Source: Rubritalea profundi (GTDB lineage: Bacteria; Verrucomicrobiota; Verrucomicrobiia; Verrucomicrobiales; Akkermansiaceae). Taken from it: a stretch of 41,015 nucleotides of DNA. Under the pieces are notes generated by a model that saw nothing but the letters and a program-made list of their open reading frames with translations, was not told the DNA's origin and did not search any database. Location: positions 2,932,216 to 2,973,230 of the forward strand of contig NZ_MQWA01000001.1 in NCBI RefSeq assembly GCF_002954445.1. Reading direction: 5' to 3'. Below, piece by piece: positions 16,585-26,695 of this stretch (its first letter is position 1; each line of letters begins with the position of its first letter). The position numbers and the translations under genes were made by a program.

Positions 16585-17204
16585 TTGCGCGCCACAAATT
16601 GAGGATTCCGGTATCCAGCCATCGGTGACGGCTTGTTGGATGCGGCTATGAACGTAATCCCACAGGGAGGGGCAGGCGCGTTCGATCTTTTTGTTTTTGG
16701 AGAAAATTTGTGCGTAGCTCACTGAGTTTTCTTTCCAGGCTCGGCCACTGGTATTGAGGTTGTGGATCAGAGGGATCATTCGATCGAGCGCAGCGGCGAA
16801 CTGTGCGGTGTCGCTCTCTTCAGCTTCAAATTCGTCCCAGATGGCGCGAAATTCTTTAGCTTGTGGCTCGGGGAGGAGTCCGAAGATTCTATCCGCCGCC
16901 GCTTGTTCGCGCTCGGCTTTGTCTTCATGTCCTTTATCATCGTAGCAAAAAGTGACGCCGGCATCGACTTCCACGATGTCGTGGAGCAGAAGCATGTGAA
17001 TCACTCTATTGATATCCACTCCAGATTTAGCGTAATCCGCTAATGTCAGAGCAAATGTCGCAACCGCCCAAGAATGTTCGGCTGAATTCTCAAAGCGTGA
17101 CTCTGAGAGTAAGTAGGCCTTACGCTGGACATCTTTGAGCGCATCAATCGCCTTGATGAAGTCGATACGCTGCTGGAGTTGGTTTAATTTTTTTGAGGAT
17201 CCAT
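16570..17204 (-). CDS. HD-domain hydrolase of the YfbR/HDDC2 type
   Basis: The homologous frame runs from about 17190 to TAA 16570-16572: DALKDVQRKAYLL, then ENSAEHSWAVATFAL with the first metal histidine, HMLLLHDIVEVDAG with the HD motif (His, Asp), and an acidic helix LDRMIPLIHNL with the last aspartate region. Family members are divalent-metal 5'-nucleotidases or phosphohydrolases. The best start, ATG 17202-17204 (MDPQKKLNQLQQ), needs eight rather than seven T at 17188-17194; as sequenced the ATG runs into a stop. The gene overlaps the upstream kinase-like gene on the same strand and overlaps nsrR tail-to-tail. Confidence 0.7.
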
Positions 17205-17900
17205 GCTTTTGCTTCTGCAGTAGGTATGGAGGCTATAGCGTCAAAGGGGATTGGTTTACCATCAACAAGGCGAACATTTCGAGGGAATGCATCGGTGAGT
17301 AATATGTCGTGGTTTCGATTGTAGTAGGCCCCAGAACTGACAAAGTGGTATCCGTAATGAGCCAAGGACTCAGTGATTTGATTTTGATTGGGTGTGGCGT
17401 CGCCAGCATACGGTTGACTAATACAAATACGAGGCAACCAACCATCACGAGCTGGCGCTATGATTCCTTCGAAGCGCGTCTTGTAATGACTGATTTGATT
17501 GAGAAATTGCCACCGATAAAGTAGAAAAATGGGTCGTCATTGCCTCGTGCTATGAAGTTTCGCCCAGTAAGTTCTGAATCGATAGGATCAAACACAACAT
17601 CACAGCCAAAATTGTCGCTGTGTGTGATCTTGTAAATTCTGTGCTCTTCTCCTTCTATACAAAAATTGATATGCTCATCTCCACCAAAGAAGCTCAGCAA
17701 TGGTGAGTTTAGGCGCTCTTCGAGTGTTTTTGAGATGGGGAAGTGCTCGGCGAGAGAGGTGAGAGCTTCACGGTAGTTTTCGCGAGCTTCCTGCCAACTG
17801 AGCGTTCGGCAGATTTGTGAAACGCGTCCCAGCTGCCGAGTGATTTCAACCAGCTGACTTTTGGAGCTGCTGGCATCAGTCCTGTAACAATCTTGTTCAT
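17184..17900 (-). CDS. Kinase-like protein of the polyvalent-protein type, frame broken
   Basis: Read from three frames, the protein is GRVSQICRTLSWQEA, EGEEHRIYKITHSDNFG, GRNFIARGNDDPFFYFIGG, HYKTRFEGI, RICISQPYAGDATPNQNQI, YNRNHDILLTDAFPRNVRLV, and GKPIPFDAIASIP. The order (lysine strand, central QPYAGDATP motif, TDAFPRNV in place of a catalytic DxHPxN loop) resembles the Kinase-PolyVal family found in mobile and polymorphic proteins. Frame changes fall at AA 17889-17890, AAA 17504-17506 and T7 17188-17194; adding one base to each gives one frame from ATG 17898-17900 to TAA 17184-17186. The aspartate-rich loop is atypical, so activity is uncertain. Confidence 0.5.
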
Positions 17901-18138
17901 TGATACTTAGACGCTATGTCGTAGGTGAGGAGATGTCAAAACCTGATTGTTCAACTCCTTTTGCGGTAGTTACCGTCGTTTAGTAGGGTGGCTAAGTCAG
18001 ATAAAGGAGCAGACCTGGTACGTGCTTGAAGCTGGAAAGGTGAGGATGGAGTAAACTCCACTACCCAAAGTAGGGGCTAGGCAAAGGCGTCTATCAAGAA
18101 GAAGTTTTCTGACCATGATTGGACTGTTTGAGTAAGCC

Positions 18139-18890
18139 CTATTTTTTTAGGAGCCTGATGACAGCTTCAGCTGAGGGGGCTGCCGAGGCTGGATTTTGAC
18201 CGGTGACGAGGCGTTCGGAGGTGACAATGAATGCTTGGAAATCGGGGCCAGATTGGTAGATGGCTCCTAGTGTTTTGAGCTTATTTTCTAGTAGGAAGGG
18301 AACGGACTTAGTGAGACCTACAGCTTCTTCCTCGGAGTTAGTGAAAGCGGTGAGTTTTTCCCTTTGATAAGGAGAGAGCCATCAGGGAGCTTGATGTTGA
18401 TCAGCGCTGCCGGACCGTGACAGACTGCTGCAACCACACCCATATTGCTGTATATTTTGCCAGCTAGCGATGAGAGTCCAGGAGCCTGAGGGAAGTCCCA
18501 CATGGTGCCGTGACCGCCGGCAAAGAAGACTGCGCGGTAGTCGTCGGCATTAAGGTTCTTGATAGCTGGGGTGTTTGCTAAAGCTCCGAGCGATCCTTTG
18601 CTTTCCAGAAATCGTTTATTGTCCGGGTCGCTCAGGTCTTTGCTGCGAGGGTCGATAGGAGCATTGCCGCCAGTGGGACTAGCGAAATCGACGGAGAATC
18701 CGGCCTTGGTGAAGCGAGTCCATGGGTGTGACACCTCAGAAAGCCAGAATCCTGTGGCCTGGCCGTTCGGCATTTTGGCGTGGTTGGTAACAACCATGAG
18801 AATCTTCTCTTTAGAGTCGTCGGCCCTTAAATTTGAGCTCAGAAGTAAGCAGCAAAGAATGAGGAGAGTATGGCTTAGGAAGTTTTTCAT
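18139..18890 (-). CDS. Secreted DJ-1/PfpI family protein (HSP31-like), frame broken
   Basis: An N-terminal signal peptide (MKNFLSHTLLILCCLLLSS, cleavage near LRADDSKE) is followed by a DJ-1/PfpI domain: KILMVVTNHAKM, VDFASPTGG, AVFFAGGHGTMWDFP and the nucleophile elbow VVAAVCHGPAAL with the catalytic cysteine. HSP31-type members are glyoxalase or chaperone-like. The frame breaks at a five-T run (18355-18359); six T would join LIKGK to KLTAFTNSEEEAV, QSGPDFQAFIVTSERLVTGQ and the stop TAG 18139-18141, giving about 250 residues. An HSP31-like glyoxalase acting in the periplasm is plausible but unproven. Confidence 0.75.
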
Positions 18891-19200
18891 AATCGGTCCT
18901 CTAAAAGTAGTAGTCCTCAGGTTTAGTCAGACTTTAACAATCCGAGAAATGCAGGGAACGCACGGGTTCCGGCTCGACATACCTGATTTTTGCTGGGGCG
19001 GATCAGGATTTGACTAGACATAAGAACAGCGCATAAATGCGCTGTATCTAGCGATATCAGGTAATGAAACCTGGTCTCGATCGCTGGCGAGTTATTCAAA
19101 TGAATGAATTATTTAGAAAATAACGCCTTTGGAATGGGACAGCTTGTGGCAAAGCCACGCTTGTGACTGGCCCATTACCAAATTTGTTATGTGCTGCGAA
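18891..19200. other. Noncoding stretch with three hairpins
   Basis: No convincing gene. It holds CAGCGCA-TAAA-TGCGCTG (19028-19045), CAGGT/ACCTG around 19060-19073, and GTGGC-AAA-GCCAC around 19146-19158 nested in an outer AATGGG/CCCATT pair (about 19133-19175). None has a clean T-tract. They lie in the 3' flank of the cold-shock gene, which reads leftward. Confidence 0.4.
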
Positions 19201-19407
19201 CTAAACTGGAGTTACTTTGTTCGCGCAAGGGCCTTTTTGGCCTTGTCCAACTTCGAACTCAACGGCTTGGCCGTCATTCAATGTTGCGTATCCGTCTCCG
19301 GATTGAATTTCTGAATGGTGAACGAACAAGTCGTTACTTCCGTCTTCAGGTGAAATGAAGCCGAAGCCTTTGTCTGCGTTGAACCATTTAACTGTACCTT
19401 TACTCAT
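19201..19407 (-). CDS. csp: Cold-shock protein (CspA family)
   Basis: A 68-residue cold-shock domain protein, the normal length: [15 protein letters not shown] (RNP1) and LFVHHSEIQ (RNP2) with the conserved aromatic residues that bind single-stranded nucleic acid, then [20 protein letters not shown]. It is a cytoplasmic RNA chaperone. The ATG is preceded by AATAATTAAAACAATAAC with no Shine-Dalgarno sequence. The 180 bp upstream are AT-rich and probably carry the promoter and a long 5' leader, as is common for csp genes. Cold induction cannot be judged from sequence alone. Confidence 0.93.
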   Translation of the reverse strand: MSKGTVKWFNADKGFGFISPEDGSNDLFVHHSEIQSGDGYATLNDGQAVEFEVGQGQKGPCANKVTPV

Positions 19408-19716
19408 GTTATTGTTTTAATTATTTCGGTGAGAAGTTATAAAATCACTGTTCCAATTCACCGCTTGGATAGTGAGATGACGGTAATCGAAGATTGCCGT
19501 CTGAATTACCATTAAACGTATTTTCGATTTTAGCGAGAGGAATTTTACCAACTTGTTCATTTTTAGTGTCCGCAGCTGTTTTTTTAGGCACTATTGCTTA
19601 ATTTCTCTAAGAACTGTGAACACAGGGTACTCTTCAAAAGTTGCTGCATTGTAGGAACAGGTCATGGATGTGTGGAGCGTAGAAGAGGCATCTTGACTCT
19701 TCTACTGTTATCTTTC
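19408..19716. other. csp leader and polA 3' flank
   Basis: AT-rich noncoding DNA. The part nearest csp (19408-19590) contains T-rich tracts and is the likely leader and promoter of csp; no ORF or recognisable RNA family is visible. Confidence 0.4.
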
Positions 19717-19739
19717 AAAGAGGCTGGAAGCCCTCTTTT
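19717..19739. terminator. Weak hairpin after polA
   Basis: AAAGAGG (19717-19723) pairs with CCTCTTT (19732-19738). The stem is short and lacks a T-tract in the minus direction, so it is only a candidate polA terminator. Confidence 0.35.
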
Positions 19740-19743
19740 ACGT

Positions 19744-22583
19744 CTAGTGAGCTTCGAGCCAGTTGTTGCCGGTGCCGGAGTCGGCTTTGGCGGGGACGTT
19801 GTGGGGGAGTGCTAGTGCGGTTTCCATGGCTTCGGTGATCAATGGGATGAGTGCGTCTTTTTCGTCGAGTGCGAGGTCGAAGATGAGTTCGTCGTGGACT
19901 TGGAGGATCATCTTGCTTCGGTAGTTGCCGTCGCGCAGGATTTTGTCGACTTTGACCATGGCGAGCTTGATCATGTCGGCGCCGGTGCCTGGATCGGGGT
20001 GTTGATGGCGGCGCGCTCGGCATTTTTGCGGATCATACCATTGCGCGAGCTGATGTCGCGGAGGATACGGCGGCGTCCACCGAGTGTCTCGACGTAGCCA
20101 TCTTTCTCAGCTTGCTCCATGGTGTTGTCCATGAAGGTTTTGATGGCGGGGTATTGCTCGAAGTAGGAATCGATGATGCTGGCTGCTTCTGCGCGTGGGA
20201 TGCCGAGTCGCTGGGATAGGCCAAAGGCTGAAATGCCATAGATGATGCCGAAGTTGACCATCTTGGCGGACGAGCGCATGTCGCGGGTGACTTCATCGAG
20301 CCCGACTCCGTAGACGCGGGCGGCGGTGGCTGTGTGGATGTCGAGGTCTTGCTGGAAGGCTTCGATCATAGCTTGGTCGCCAGCGATGGCTGCCATGACT
20401 CGGAGTTCCACTTGGGAGTAGTCGCATGCGAGCAGAGTGAAGTCAGCACTGCGTGGGATGAAGGCTTTGCGAATCTCGCGGCCAGCTTCACTGCGCACGG
20501 GGATGTTTTGCAAGTTCGGGTCTGAGGATGCGAGACGGCCCGTGGCTGTCATCAACTGATGTAGGTGGGTGTGGATGCGGCCATCGCTCGGGCAGATGTG
20601 CTCGGGAAGTGCATCGACGTAGGTGGACTTAAGCTTCGCTGCCTCTCGGTATTCGAGGATGTTGGCGATGATCGGGTGCTTCGACGCTAGCGCTGAGAGG
20701 GTCGACTCGTCGGTCTTGAATTGGCCAGTCTTGGTCTTCTTTGGCTTCTCAACGAGTTCCATTTCGCCGAAGAGAATTTCGCCGAGTTGCTTTGGTGAGT
20801 TGAGGTTAAACTCTTTGCCAGCTTGTCCATAGATGTCAGCGGTGAGAGTCTCGAGCTTTTTGCCGAGGGTTTTACCAATCACCTTGAGGCTCTCTAGGTT
20901 GACTGAAATGCCTTCATGCTCGATGCGTACAAGGACGGGAAGAAGGGGTGACTCGATCTCGTAAAAGACATCGGACTGGCCGGATGATTCGAGTTGCTCC
21001 GCGAGGATTTCTGCGAGCTGGAAGGTGACGTCGGCATCTTCGCAGGCGTAGTCGGTGAGAGCCTCGGAGGGGATTATCGACATGTCGATGTGGTTCTTCT
21101 TTTTCTTTTTAGGTTTTTCCTTCTTTTCCGCGAAGCTAAAGAGGTCGTCATCGGCGCTGTCAGCTTCTTGCTGTAGCTCAACTTTTTCTGCGATTTCGCT
21201 GAGTTTGATAGGCGTGTAGCCGAGCATGGATTCAGCTAGGTAGTCCATGTTGTGGCGTTGATCTGGCTCGACTAATGCGTGAGCAAGCATGGTGTCGAAA
21301 TACGGTGGGGCAGCATCGAGTCCCTGAGCAAGAAGAACTGAAAGGTCGTACTTGAGGTTGTGGCCGATCTTGGTGGCTTTGGATGTGAGCGCTGGACGCA
21401 GGGCTTCGATAATCTCAGCAATGCTGAGTTCGGTTGAAGGTGCGACAAAGTAGGCTTCACGCGCTTTCCAGCTGAGGGCGACACCGAGAACTTTGGCAAT
21501 GCGCGGATTGAGCGACGTGGTCTCGAGGTCGAAACAGAACAGGTCTTGTCCGTTGAGGAGTTTGGTGACTTTTTCGAGAGCTGCAGGGGTATTGACTATA
21601 GTATAGTGAGTCTTGAAATCTGAGAAGTTCTTGAGGGCTGCTTGCAAGAGTTCAGGTTGTTCCGCTACTGCTGTGGTGTGGCCACGGCCAGACTGGAAGT
21701 CATTTCCATAAAGCCGTTTGCCTAGTGCGCTGAACTCGAGCTCAGTGAAAAGTGACTTCACTGCATCGTCATCGCGATTTTCAAGGACGAGATTCCCGAA
21801 TGTTGTTTCGACCGGGACATCGAGGATGATGGTGGTGAGGATCTTAGAGAGCAGAGCTTGTTGTTTGTTGTTCTCCACGTTTTCCTTCTGTTTGCCTTTG
21901 AGTAGATCGGTGGACTCTAGGAGCTTTTCGACGGAGCCGAATTGCTTGACGAGCTTCTTAGCTGTTTTTTCGCCAATGCCTGGGACGCCGGGGATGTTGT
22001 CTGAGACGTCACCCCAGAGGGCTAATACGTCGATGACTTGTTTTGGGTCATCAATTTGCCACTTTTCGAGAATGGCTGGGACATCGAGGAGTTCGGTGTC
22101 GGATCCTTTGCGGCCGGGTTTCCACATGGTGGTTGTGGGGGATACAAGCTGGGCGAAGTCTTTGTCCGGAGTCACCATGTAAGTATGGAATGAACCTTCT
22201 TGGTCAGCCTTGTGGGCGAGCGTGCCAATGATGTCGTCTGCCTCGAAGCCCGGGAGCTCGATCACTGGGATGTTGAATGCGTGGAGGAGGCGCTTCACTT
22301 CTGGGATCGCTTTGGCGAGGTCTTCGGGCATTGCGTCGCGCTGAGCCTTGTACTGCGGGAAAATCTTGTGCCGTGGTGTCGGCTCTTTGGTGTCGAAAGC
22401 GACACCGAGATGGGTAGGCTGGTGCTTGTCGAGGATGTCGAGTAACGTATTCATGAAGCCGAAGACTGCGGAGGTGTTCATCCCCTTACTATTATAGATA
22501 GGGTTACGAATAAGAGCGAAGTGTGCGCGGTACACCAATGCCATGCCATCGAGTAAGAAGAGACGCTTTTCAGAGGAAGCCAT
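19744..22583 (-). CDS. polA: DNA polymerase I with proofreading, one frameshift near the C-terminus
   Basis: About 946 residues in order: 5' nuclease domain (LFLLDGMALVYRAHFAL, ELPGFEADDIIGTLA, GDVSDNIPGVPGIG), a 3'-5' exonuclease with its acidic DxE motif intact (FCFDLETTSLNPR) and YACEDADVTFQLAEI, and the polymerase domain (LACDYSQVELRVMAAIAGD, RSSAKMVNFGIIYG, LQVHDELIFDL). It fills gaps and removes primers in replication and repair. The frame shifts at CC 19988-19989, where three C would restore INTPIQGTGADMIKLAM; as sequenced the last 76 residues, including the HDE catalytic motif, are lost. Since polA is normally needed, a sequence error is the simpler reading. Confidence 0.93.
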
Positions 22584-22665
22584 GGACGGAGGATGGACAG
22601 AGTAGGGGGGAGGTCAATATTTATAGAAGTTAGGAAAGAAATTTTAGGGCGGAATTTCTCAAAGA

Positions 22666-23296
22666 ATGATCTGGAAAAAAGCACTGGAGCTGATATTGAA
22701 TCCATCAATGAACATTTCATCCTTCTTCATGATCTTGATTTTTGTGGCAGTAGGCTACGTCGGCCACCCGATTTTATTGCCTTTCGTGGAAGATAAATTG
22801 CCGAAGGCTGAGGTGGAAAAAAGGTGAAGATGTCGCAGCGGTTGCTCCGAAAGTCACAGCACCACCAGTCGTTGTTGAGAGTGCCCCAGCATCCCAAGTG
22901 GAGCCAGCCGCTCCAGTAGTGGTGGCGGAAACTGTGTTGAAGGTGAATTCTCCTATCACTGAGGAGGTTACTGAAACCGAGCCTGTGGTGGAAGAAGTCA
23001 GAGAAGAGATTGCGGTAGATACAGCAACTCCGACGATGATGAGTGAGAGTCATGTGATCCTAGTAATGCAGAAAAGTATCAAAGCTTGTGAGTTGAGAGG
23101 GTTTAACTATGACGATGTGCAAGCATTGGTGCAGGCCGGTGAAGAGGAATTTGAAGGTGTCCACTATCAAACTGGACTCGCCACTGTGAATATGACAACA
23201 ATTTTTGGACTTAAGGAACAAAAAGTGAAAGCGCTCTGTAGTAATGGAAAAGTAGCGAAGTGGCTCTGGGCGGTTTCAGGCGTGGAGGTTCAATAG
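22666..23296 (+). CDS. Single-pass membrane protein with Ala/Pro/Val/Glu linker, unknown
   Basis: Starting at ATG 22666, the first part encodes MIWKKALELI, a hydrophobic helix (SFFMILIFVAVGYVG), and KLPKAEVEKK, then a frame change at the A6 run 22817-22822. With five A it continues GEDVAAVAPKVTAPPVVVE, a Pro/Val/Glu-rich linker, and a soluble C-terminal domain of about 85 residues (VILVMQKSIKACELRGFNYDDVQAL, TVNMTTIFGLKEQKVKALCSNG). The architecture is a tail-out anchored protein. I do not recognise the C-terminal domain. It is divergent from polA with 82 bp between. Confidence 0.5.
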
Positions 23297-23634
23297 AGTG
23301 TCTATTAGAGATCGAAATGGTCTACTCTACTAGAGTGAAGCTTTTCACTCGGTAAATGACGATCATTCTAATTGAAGTGCAGCGACTCGTGCGGGTTTCT
23401 GCATTATTCGTCTAAGGGTGTGATTTTGTTAGGTCTTTAGTGGTTGTTGTTGTTTCAGAGTAACTAGGGGGTTCACCAGTGAGTTACGGTAGCGCGTTTT
23501 GTGGAGATCTAAGAAGCCTCTGAAAAAAAGTGAAAAGAATGACAATTTATTTTTGACAGTTGGCTGGAAATTGCTAGTTTGCGCCCGCCTTCCTAGGTCA
23601 ACTGACTGCGGAGGGGAAATACATCGGTAATAAA
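23297..23634. other. Noncoding stretch upstream of tRNA-Thr
   Basis: No convincing gene. GAGTGAA-GCTT-TTCACTC (23333-23350) is a 7-bp hairpin soon after the membrane-protein stop, possibly a weak terminator. The distal part carries the tRNA-Thr/tuf promoter. Confidence 0.45.
23553..23580 (+). promoter_or_regulatory. Sigma-70-type promoter for tRNA-Thr-tuf
   Basis: TTGACA (23553-23558) and TAGTTT (23575-23580) are separated by 16 bases and followed by a GC-rich discriminator (GCGCCCGCC), as is common for stable RNA promoters under stringent control. It lies 55 bases before the tRNA. Confidence 0.6.
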
Positions 23635-23709
23635 GCTCTTGTAGCTCAGCGGTAGAGCGCGTCCTTGGTAAGGACGAGGCCGGCAGTTCAAATCTGCTCA
23701 AGAGCTCCA
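23635..23709 (+). tRNA. tRNA-Thr(GGT)
   Basis: A full cloverleaf: acceptor GCTCTTG/CAAGAGC, D arm GCTC..GAGC, anticodon stem CGTCC/GGACG with loop TTGGTAA (anticodon GGT), T arm with TTCAAAT, and an encoded CCA (23707-23709). A tRNA next to tuf is the usual tufB-type arrangement. Confidence 0.95.
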
Positions 23710-23773
23710 TTGCTGATTATCATTTCTTGCATCCGGCAAGTCCAAAATTCAAAGCGCAAAAACATCTAATATT

Positions 23774-24957
23774 ATGGCTAAAGAAGCATTCGAAAGAAAT
23801 AAGCCGCACGTGAACGTCGGCACAATCGGCACGTTGACCACGGCAAAACTACTCTCACAGCAGCAATCACAAACACCCTCGCAGAGGTTGGTGGTGCAGT
23901 TGCTAAAGCATACGACGAAATCGACGGAGCTCCAGAAGAGCGCGAGCGTGGTATTACAATTTCCACAGCACACGTTGAGTATGAGACTGAGACACGTCAC
24001 TATGCTCACGTTGACTGTCCAGGTCACGCTGACTACGTTAAGAACATGATCACAGGTGCTGCCCAGATGGACGGCGCGATCCTTGTTTGTTCCGCAGCAG
24101 ACGGCCCAATGCCACAAACACGTGAGCACATCCTACTTGCTCGTCAGGTTGGTGTCCCAGCAATCGTAGTTTTCCTCAACAAAGTTGACCAAGTTGACGA
24201 CGAAGAGCTTCTTGAGCTCGTTGAGATGGAGATTCGTGAGCTGCTTAGCGCATACGAATACCCTGGTGACGACATTCCTGTTGTTATGGGGTCTGCGCTA
24301 CTCGCCCTTCAAGGTGACGCCGAACAGAAGAAAAATATCTTCAAGCTTATGGATGCTGTTGATTCCTACATTCCTGAGCCTGAGCGTCCAGTTGATCAGC
24401 CATTCCTTATGCCTGTTGAAGACGTATTCTCGATCTCTGGTCGTGGTACAGTTCTCACAGGTCGTATCGAGCGTGGTATCGTTAAGAAGATGGAAACAGT
24501 TGAGATCGTTGGTCTCAGTGATACTATCGAAACAACAATCACAGACATCGAAATGTTCCGTAAGCTTCTCGACGAAGGTCGTGCAGGTGAAAACGTTGGT
24601 CTCCTCGTTCGTGGTCTTAAGAAAGAAGACGTACAGCGCGGTCAAGTAGTTGTTAAGCCTGGTTCAGTAACGCCACACGCTAAGTTCACTGGTGAGATTT
24701 ATGTTCTCTCCAAGGATGAAGGTGGTCGTCACACACCATTCTTCTCCAACTACCGCCCACAATTTTACTTCCGTACCACAGACGTTACCGGTGCTATGAC
24801 CCTTCCTGAAGGTGTTGAGATGGTAATGCCTGGTGATAACGTTCAAATCAAGGTTGAGCTTATCACAAAAATCGCGATGGAGTTGCGCATGCGCTTCGCT
24901 ATTCGTGAAGGTGGACGTACAGTTGGCGCAGGACGCGTAGCTGAAATCCACGACTAG
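23774..24957 (+). CDS. tuf: Elongation factor Tu, one frameshift near the N-terminus
   Basis: EF-Tu of about 394 residues: start [17 protein letters not shown], then the P-loop [10 protein letters not shown], switch [31 protein letters not shown], and the C-terminal barrels ending [11 protein letters not shown]. It delivers aminoacyl-tRNA to the ribosome. The frame changes at C23830, where two C are expected (ATCGGCCACGTT); as read, the P-loop is destroyed after GTIG. Because EF-Tu is essential and the rest is perfectly conserved, a missing base in the sequence is likely, unless a second tuf exists elsewhere. The start is preceded by AACATCTAATATT with no Shine-Dalgarno sequence. A terminator follows. 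Confidence 0.95.
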
Positions 24958-24969
24958 TCTAGATTTTTT

Positions 24970-24995
24970 AAAGGTGCCTCTCAGGAGGCGCCTTT
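24970..24995 (+). terminator. Intrinsic terminator after tuf
   Basis: AAAGGTGCCTC (24970-24980), loop TCAG, GAGGCGCCTTT (24985-24995), an 11-bp stem with one G-U pair, then TTTATTT. It closes the tRNA-Thr-tuf unit. Confidence 0.85.
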
Positions 24996-25028
24996 ATTTA
25001 TCAGATATAAATAACATCGAAGGTTTAT

Positions 25029-25105
25029 AGGGGCGTAGCTCAATTGGTTAGAGTATCGGTTTCCAAAACCGAGGGTTCAGAGTTCGAGTCTCTGCGCCCC
25101 TGCCA
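25029..25105 (+). tRNA. tRNA-Trp(CCA)
   Basis: Acceptor AGGGGCG/CGCCCCT, anticodon stem TCGGT/ACCGA with loop TTCCAAA (anticodon CCA), T arm CAGAG-TTCGAGT-CTCTG, and encoded CCA at 25103-25105. It sits just before secE, the usual tRNA-Trp-secE-nusG order. Confidence 0.95.
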
Positions 25106-25140
25106 CCTTTGATTTTTCTTTCTAAAAGAAAAAAGACAAT

Positions 25141-25368
25141 ATGTTCAATAAAAGCAGAAATTTCCTCGAAGAGGTAAAGTCAGAATTACGCAAGGCTACA
25201 TGGCCGTGGGATTCTGATCCAAAAGCAAAAGGCTTAAAGAAGTATAAGGAGCTCGTGGATTCCACCGTGGTAGTTATTATCGCGATTATTCTTCTCGCAG
25301 GTTTTGTTGCTGTTTCTGACCTCCTATTGTCCGAAGCTCTAGTTTTCATCACTGAGGTGGCAAGCTAG
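25141..25368 (+). CDS. secE: Preprotein translocase subunit SecE
   Basis: A short 75-residue SecE with an amphipathic N-terminal helix (FLEEVKSELRKATWPW, the conserved cytoplasmic motif) and one C-terminal membrane span (VVVIIAIILLAGFVAVSDLLL). It is the small clamp subunit of SecYEG. The insert DSDPKAKGLKKYKE between the two parts is slightly unusual. It is followed by nusG after 73 bp, the normal order. The ATG follows an A-rich leader (AAAAGACAAT) with no strong ribosome-binding site. Confidence 0.9.
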   Translation: MFNKSRNFLEEVKSELRKATWPWDSDPKAKGLKKYKELVDSTVVVIIAIILLAGFVAVSDLLLSEALVFITEVAS

Positions 25369-25441
25369 ATTATTCCACATTAGGGTTCTAGCAAATTGGC
25401 TAGCTCCCATCATTTTCCAAATATTCATTCTAAACAATCAG

Positions 25442-26014
25442 ATGCCAACAATTCCATCAGCTAAAAACCAATGGTACGTAGTCCATGTTCTCTCCAATCA
25501 GGAGATGCGCGTGCGCAATCGTATCTTGCGTCAAGTGGAGGCTGAAGAAATGGGTGATAAAATCTTTGAGGTTCTTATGCCTACGGAGGTTATCTCGGAG
25601 GTTAAAAAAGGCAAAAAGACTGAGCGCAAGAAGAAGTTTTACCCAGGCTATATCCTAATCAACATGTATCTCCTGACTGAAGACGATCAGTTGGTTGAAG
25701 ACACATGGTACTTCATCAAGGAGATGGACGGTGTGATCGGCTTCGCCGGCACAAAAATCCGACCAATTCCAATGCGTCAACGTGAAGTTGATGCTATGTT
25801 GGCTCAGATCAAGGAGTGCGAAGAGTCCGTTCGTCCAGCAGTTGTCTTTGATGTCGGTGACTCTGTCTTGGTTAACGATGGCCCGTTCCAGAGCCAGAAT
25901 GGTATTGTTGAAGAGATTGACGTAGAGCGCGGGAAAATCCGTGTCGCAGTCACAATCTTTGGTCGCTCTACTCCGGTTGAGCTTGAATTTTGGCAGGTCG
26001 AACAAGGCGAGTAA
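25442..26014 (+). CDS. nusG: Transcription termination/antitermination factor NusG
   Basis: A 190-residue NusG: NGN domain (NQWYVVHVLSNQEMRVRNRI, FYPGYILINM, GVIGFAGT) and a KOW domain (FDVGDSVLVNDGPFQSQNGIVEEID). It binds RNA polymerase, and links it to Rho or the ribosome. It lies upstream of rplK with an 81-bp gap. ATG 25442 follows TTCTAAACAATCAG, a leader without Shine-Dalgarno. Confidence 0.95.
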   Translation: MPTIPSAKNQWYVVHVLSNQEMRVRNRILRQVEAEEMGDKIFEVLMPTEVISEVKKGKKTERKKKFYPGYILINMYLLTEDDQLVEDTWYFIKEMDGVIGFAGTKIRPIPMRQREVDAMLAQIKECEESVRPAVVFDVGDSVLVNDGPFQSQNGIVEEIDVERGKIRVAVTIFGRSTPVELEFWQVEQGE

Positions 26015-26095
26015 GTCCTGCATTGCAGAGTGGGGGATGTCCTCATCTGCCAAACACATCGCAAATAATCATTAACTACTAACCTATAGCAAATT

Positions 26096-26524
26096 ATGGC
26101 TAAGGAAATTAAACAAGTTCTCAAGCTCCAGATCAATGCTGGACAAGCAAATCCATCTCCACCAGTAGGCCCAGCACTCGGGCAGGCTGGCGTAAATATC
26201 ATGGCTTTCTGTAAGGATTTCAACGCTGCTACACAAAAGCAAGCGGGTGATCTTCTTCCAGTAGTTATCACAGTTTACAAGGATGCATCATTCACATTCA
26301 TCACAAAGCAGCCACCGGCAGCAGTTCTTATTAAGAAGGCAGCAGGCATAGCTTCTGGTTCTGGTGAGCCAAACAAGATCAAGGTTGCTCACCTCACGAA
26401 GGCGCAGCTCATGTCAGTTGTTGAACAGAAGATGGTTGACCTCAACGCCAACGATCCTGAAGCAGCAGCAAATATCATCGCGGGTACTGCTCGTCAGATG
26501 GGAATCACTGTTGAAGGCTACTAG
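26096..26524 (+). CDS. rplK: 50S ribosomal protein L11
   Basis: A 142-residue L11 (family length about 141): [60 protein letters not shown], and a C-terminal [12 protein letters not shown]. It forms the GTPase-associated stalk base with 23S rRNA. Start ATG 26096 is preceded by TAACCTATAGCAAATT with no Shine-Dalgarno sequence. Confidence 0.96.
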   Translation: MAKEIKQVLKLQINAGQANPSPPVGPALGQAGVNIMAFCKDFNAATQKQAGDLLPVVITVYKDASFTFITKQPPAAVLIKKAAGIASGSGEPNKIKVAHLTKAQLMSVVEQKMVDLNANDPEAAANIIAGTARQMGITVEGY

Positions 26525-26562
26525 GCATTCATAGAGTGAGTTTTCACTGAAATATACAATTT

Positions 26563-26668
26563 AAGCACGCAAGTGCTTGACAAAGGGGGCTCCATCTGCG
26601 AGTCCCCTTTCCCCGCCTATGTGTGTTTAACGTCTAGGTGGATTAATCGCAGGAGAGGCAATCGCCTC
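26563..26668 (+). promoter_or_regulatory. Structured rplK-rplA spacer
   Basis: Three hairpins lie in the 171-bp spacer: AAGCAC-GCAA-GTGCTT (26563-26578), an 11-bp stem at 26582-26592/26600-26610 with one G-U pair, and GAGGC-AATC-GCCTC (26655-26668). None is followed by a T-tract, so they look like an RNA structure in the operon transcript, perhaps for feedback by L1 or for processing, not a terminator. Confidence 0.45.
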
Positions 26669-26695
26669 GAAAGTACTGCAAAAATAACTAAAACA

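Noticed and set aside
26573-26695. Extended N-terminus of L1
   Set aside because: The extension runs through the hairpin spacer, and the family N-terminus MAKRSKRY starts at 26696.
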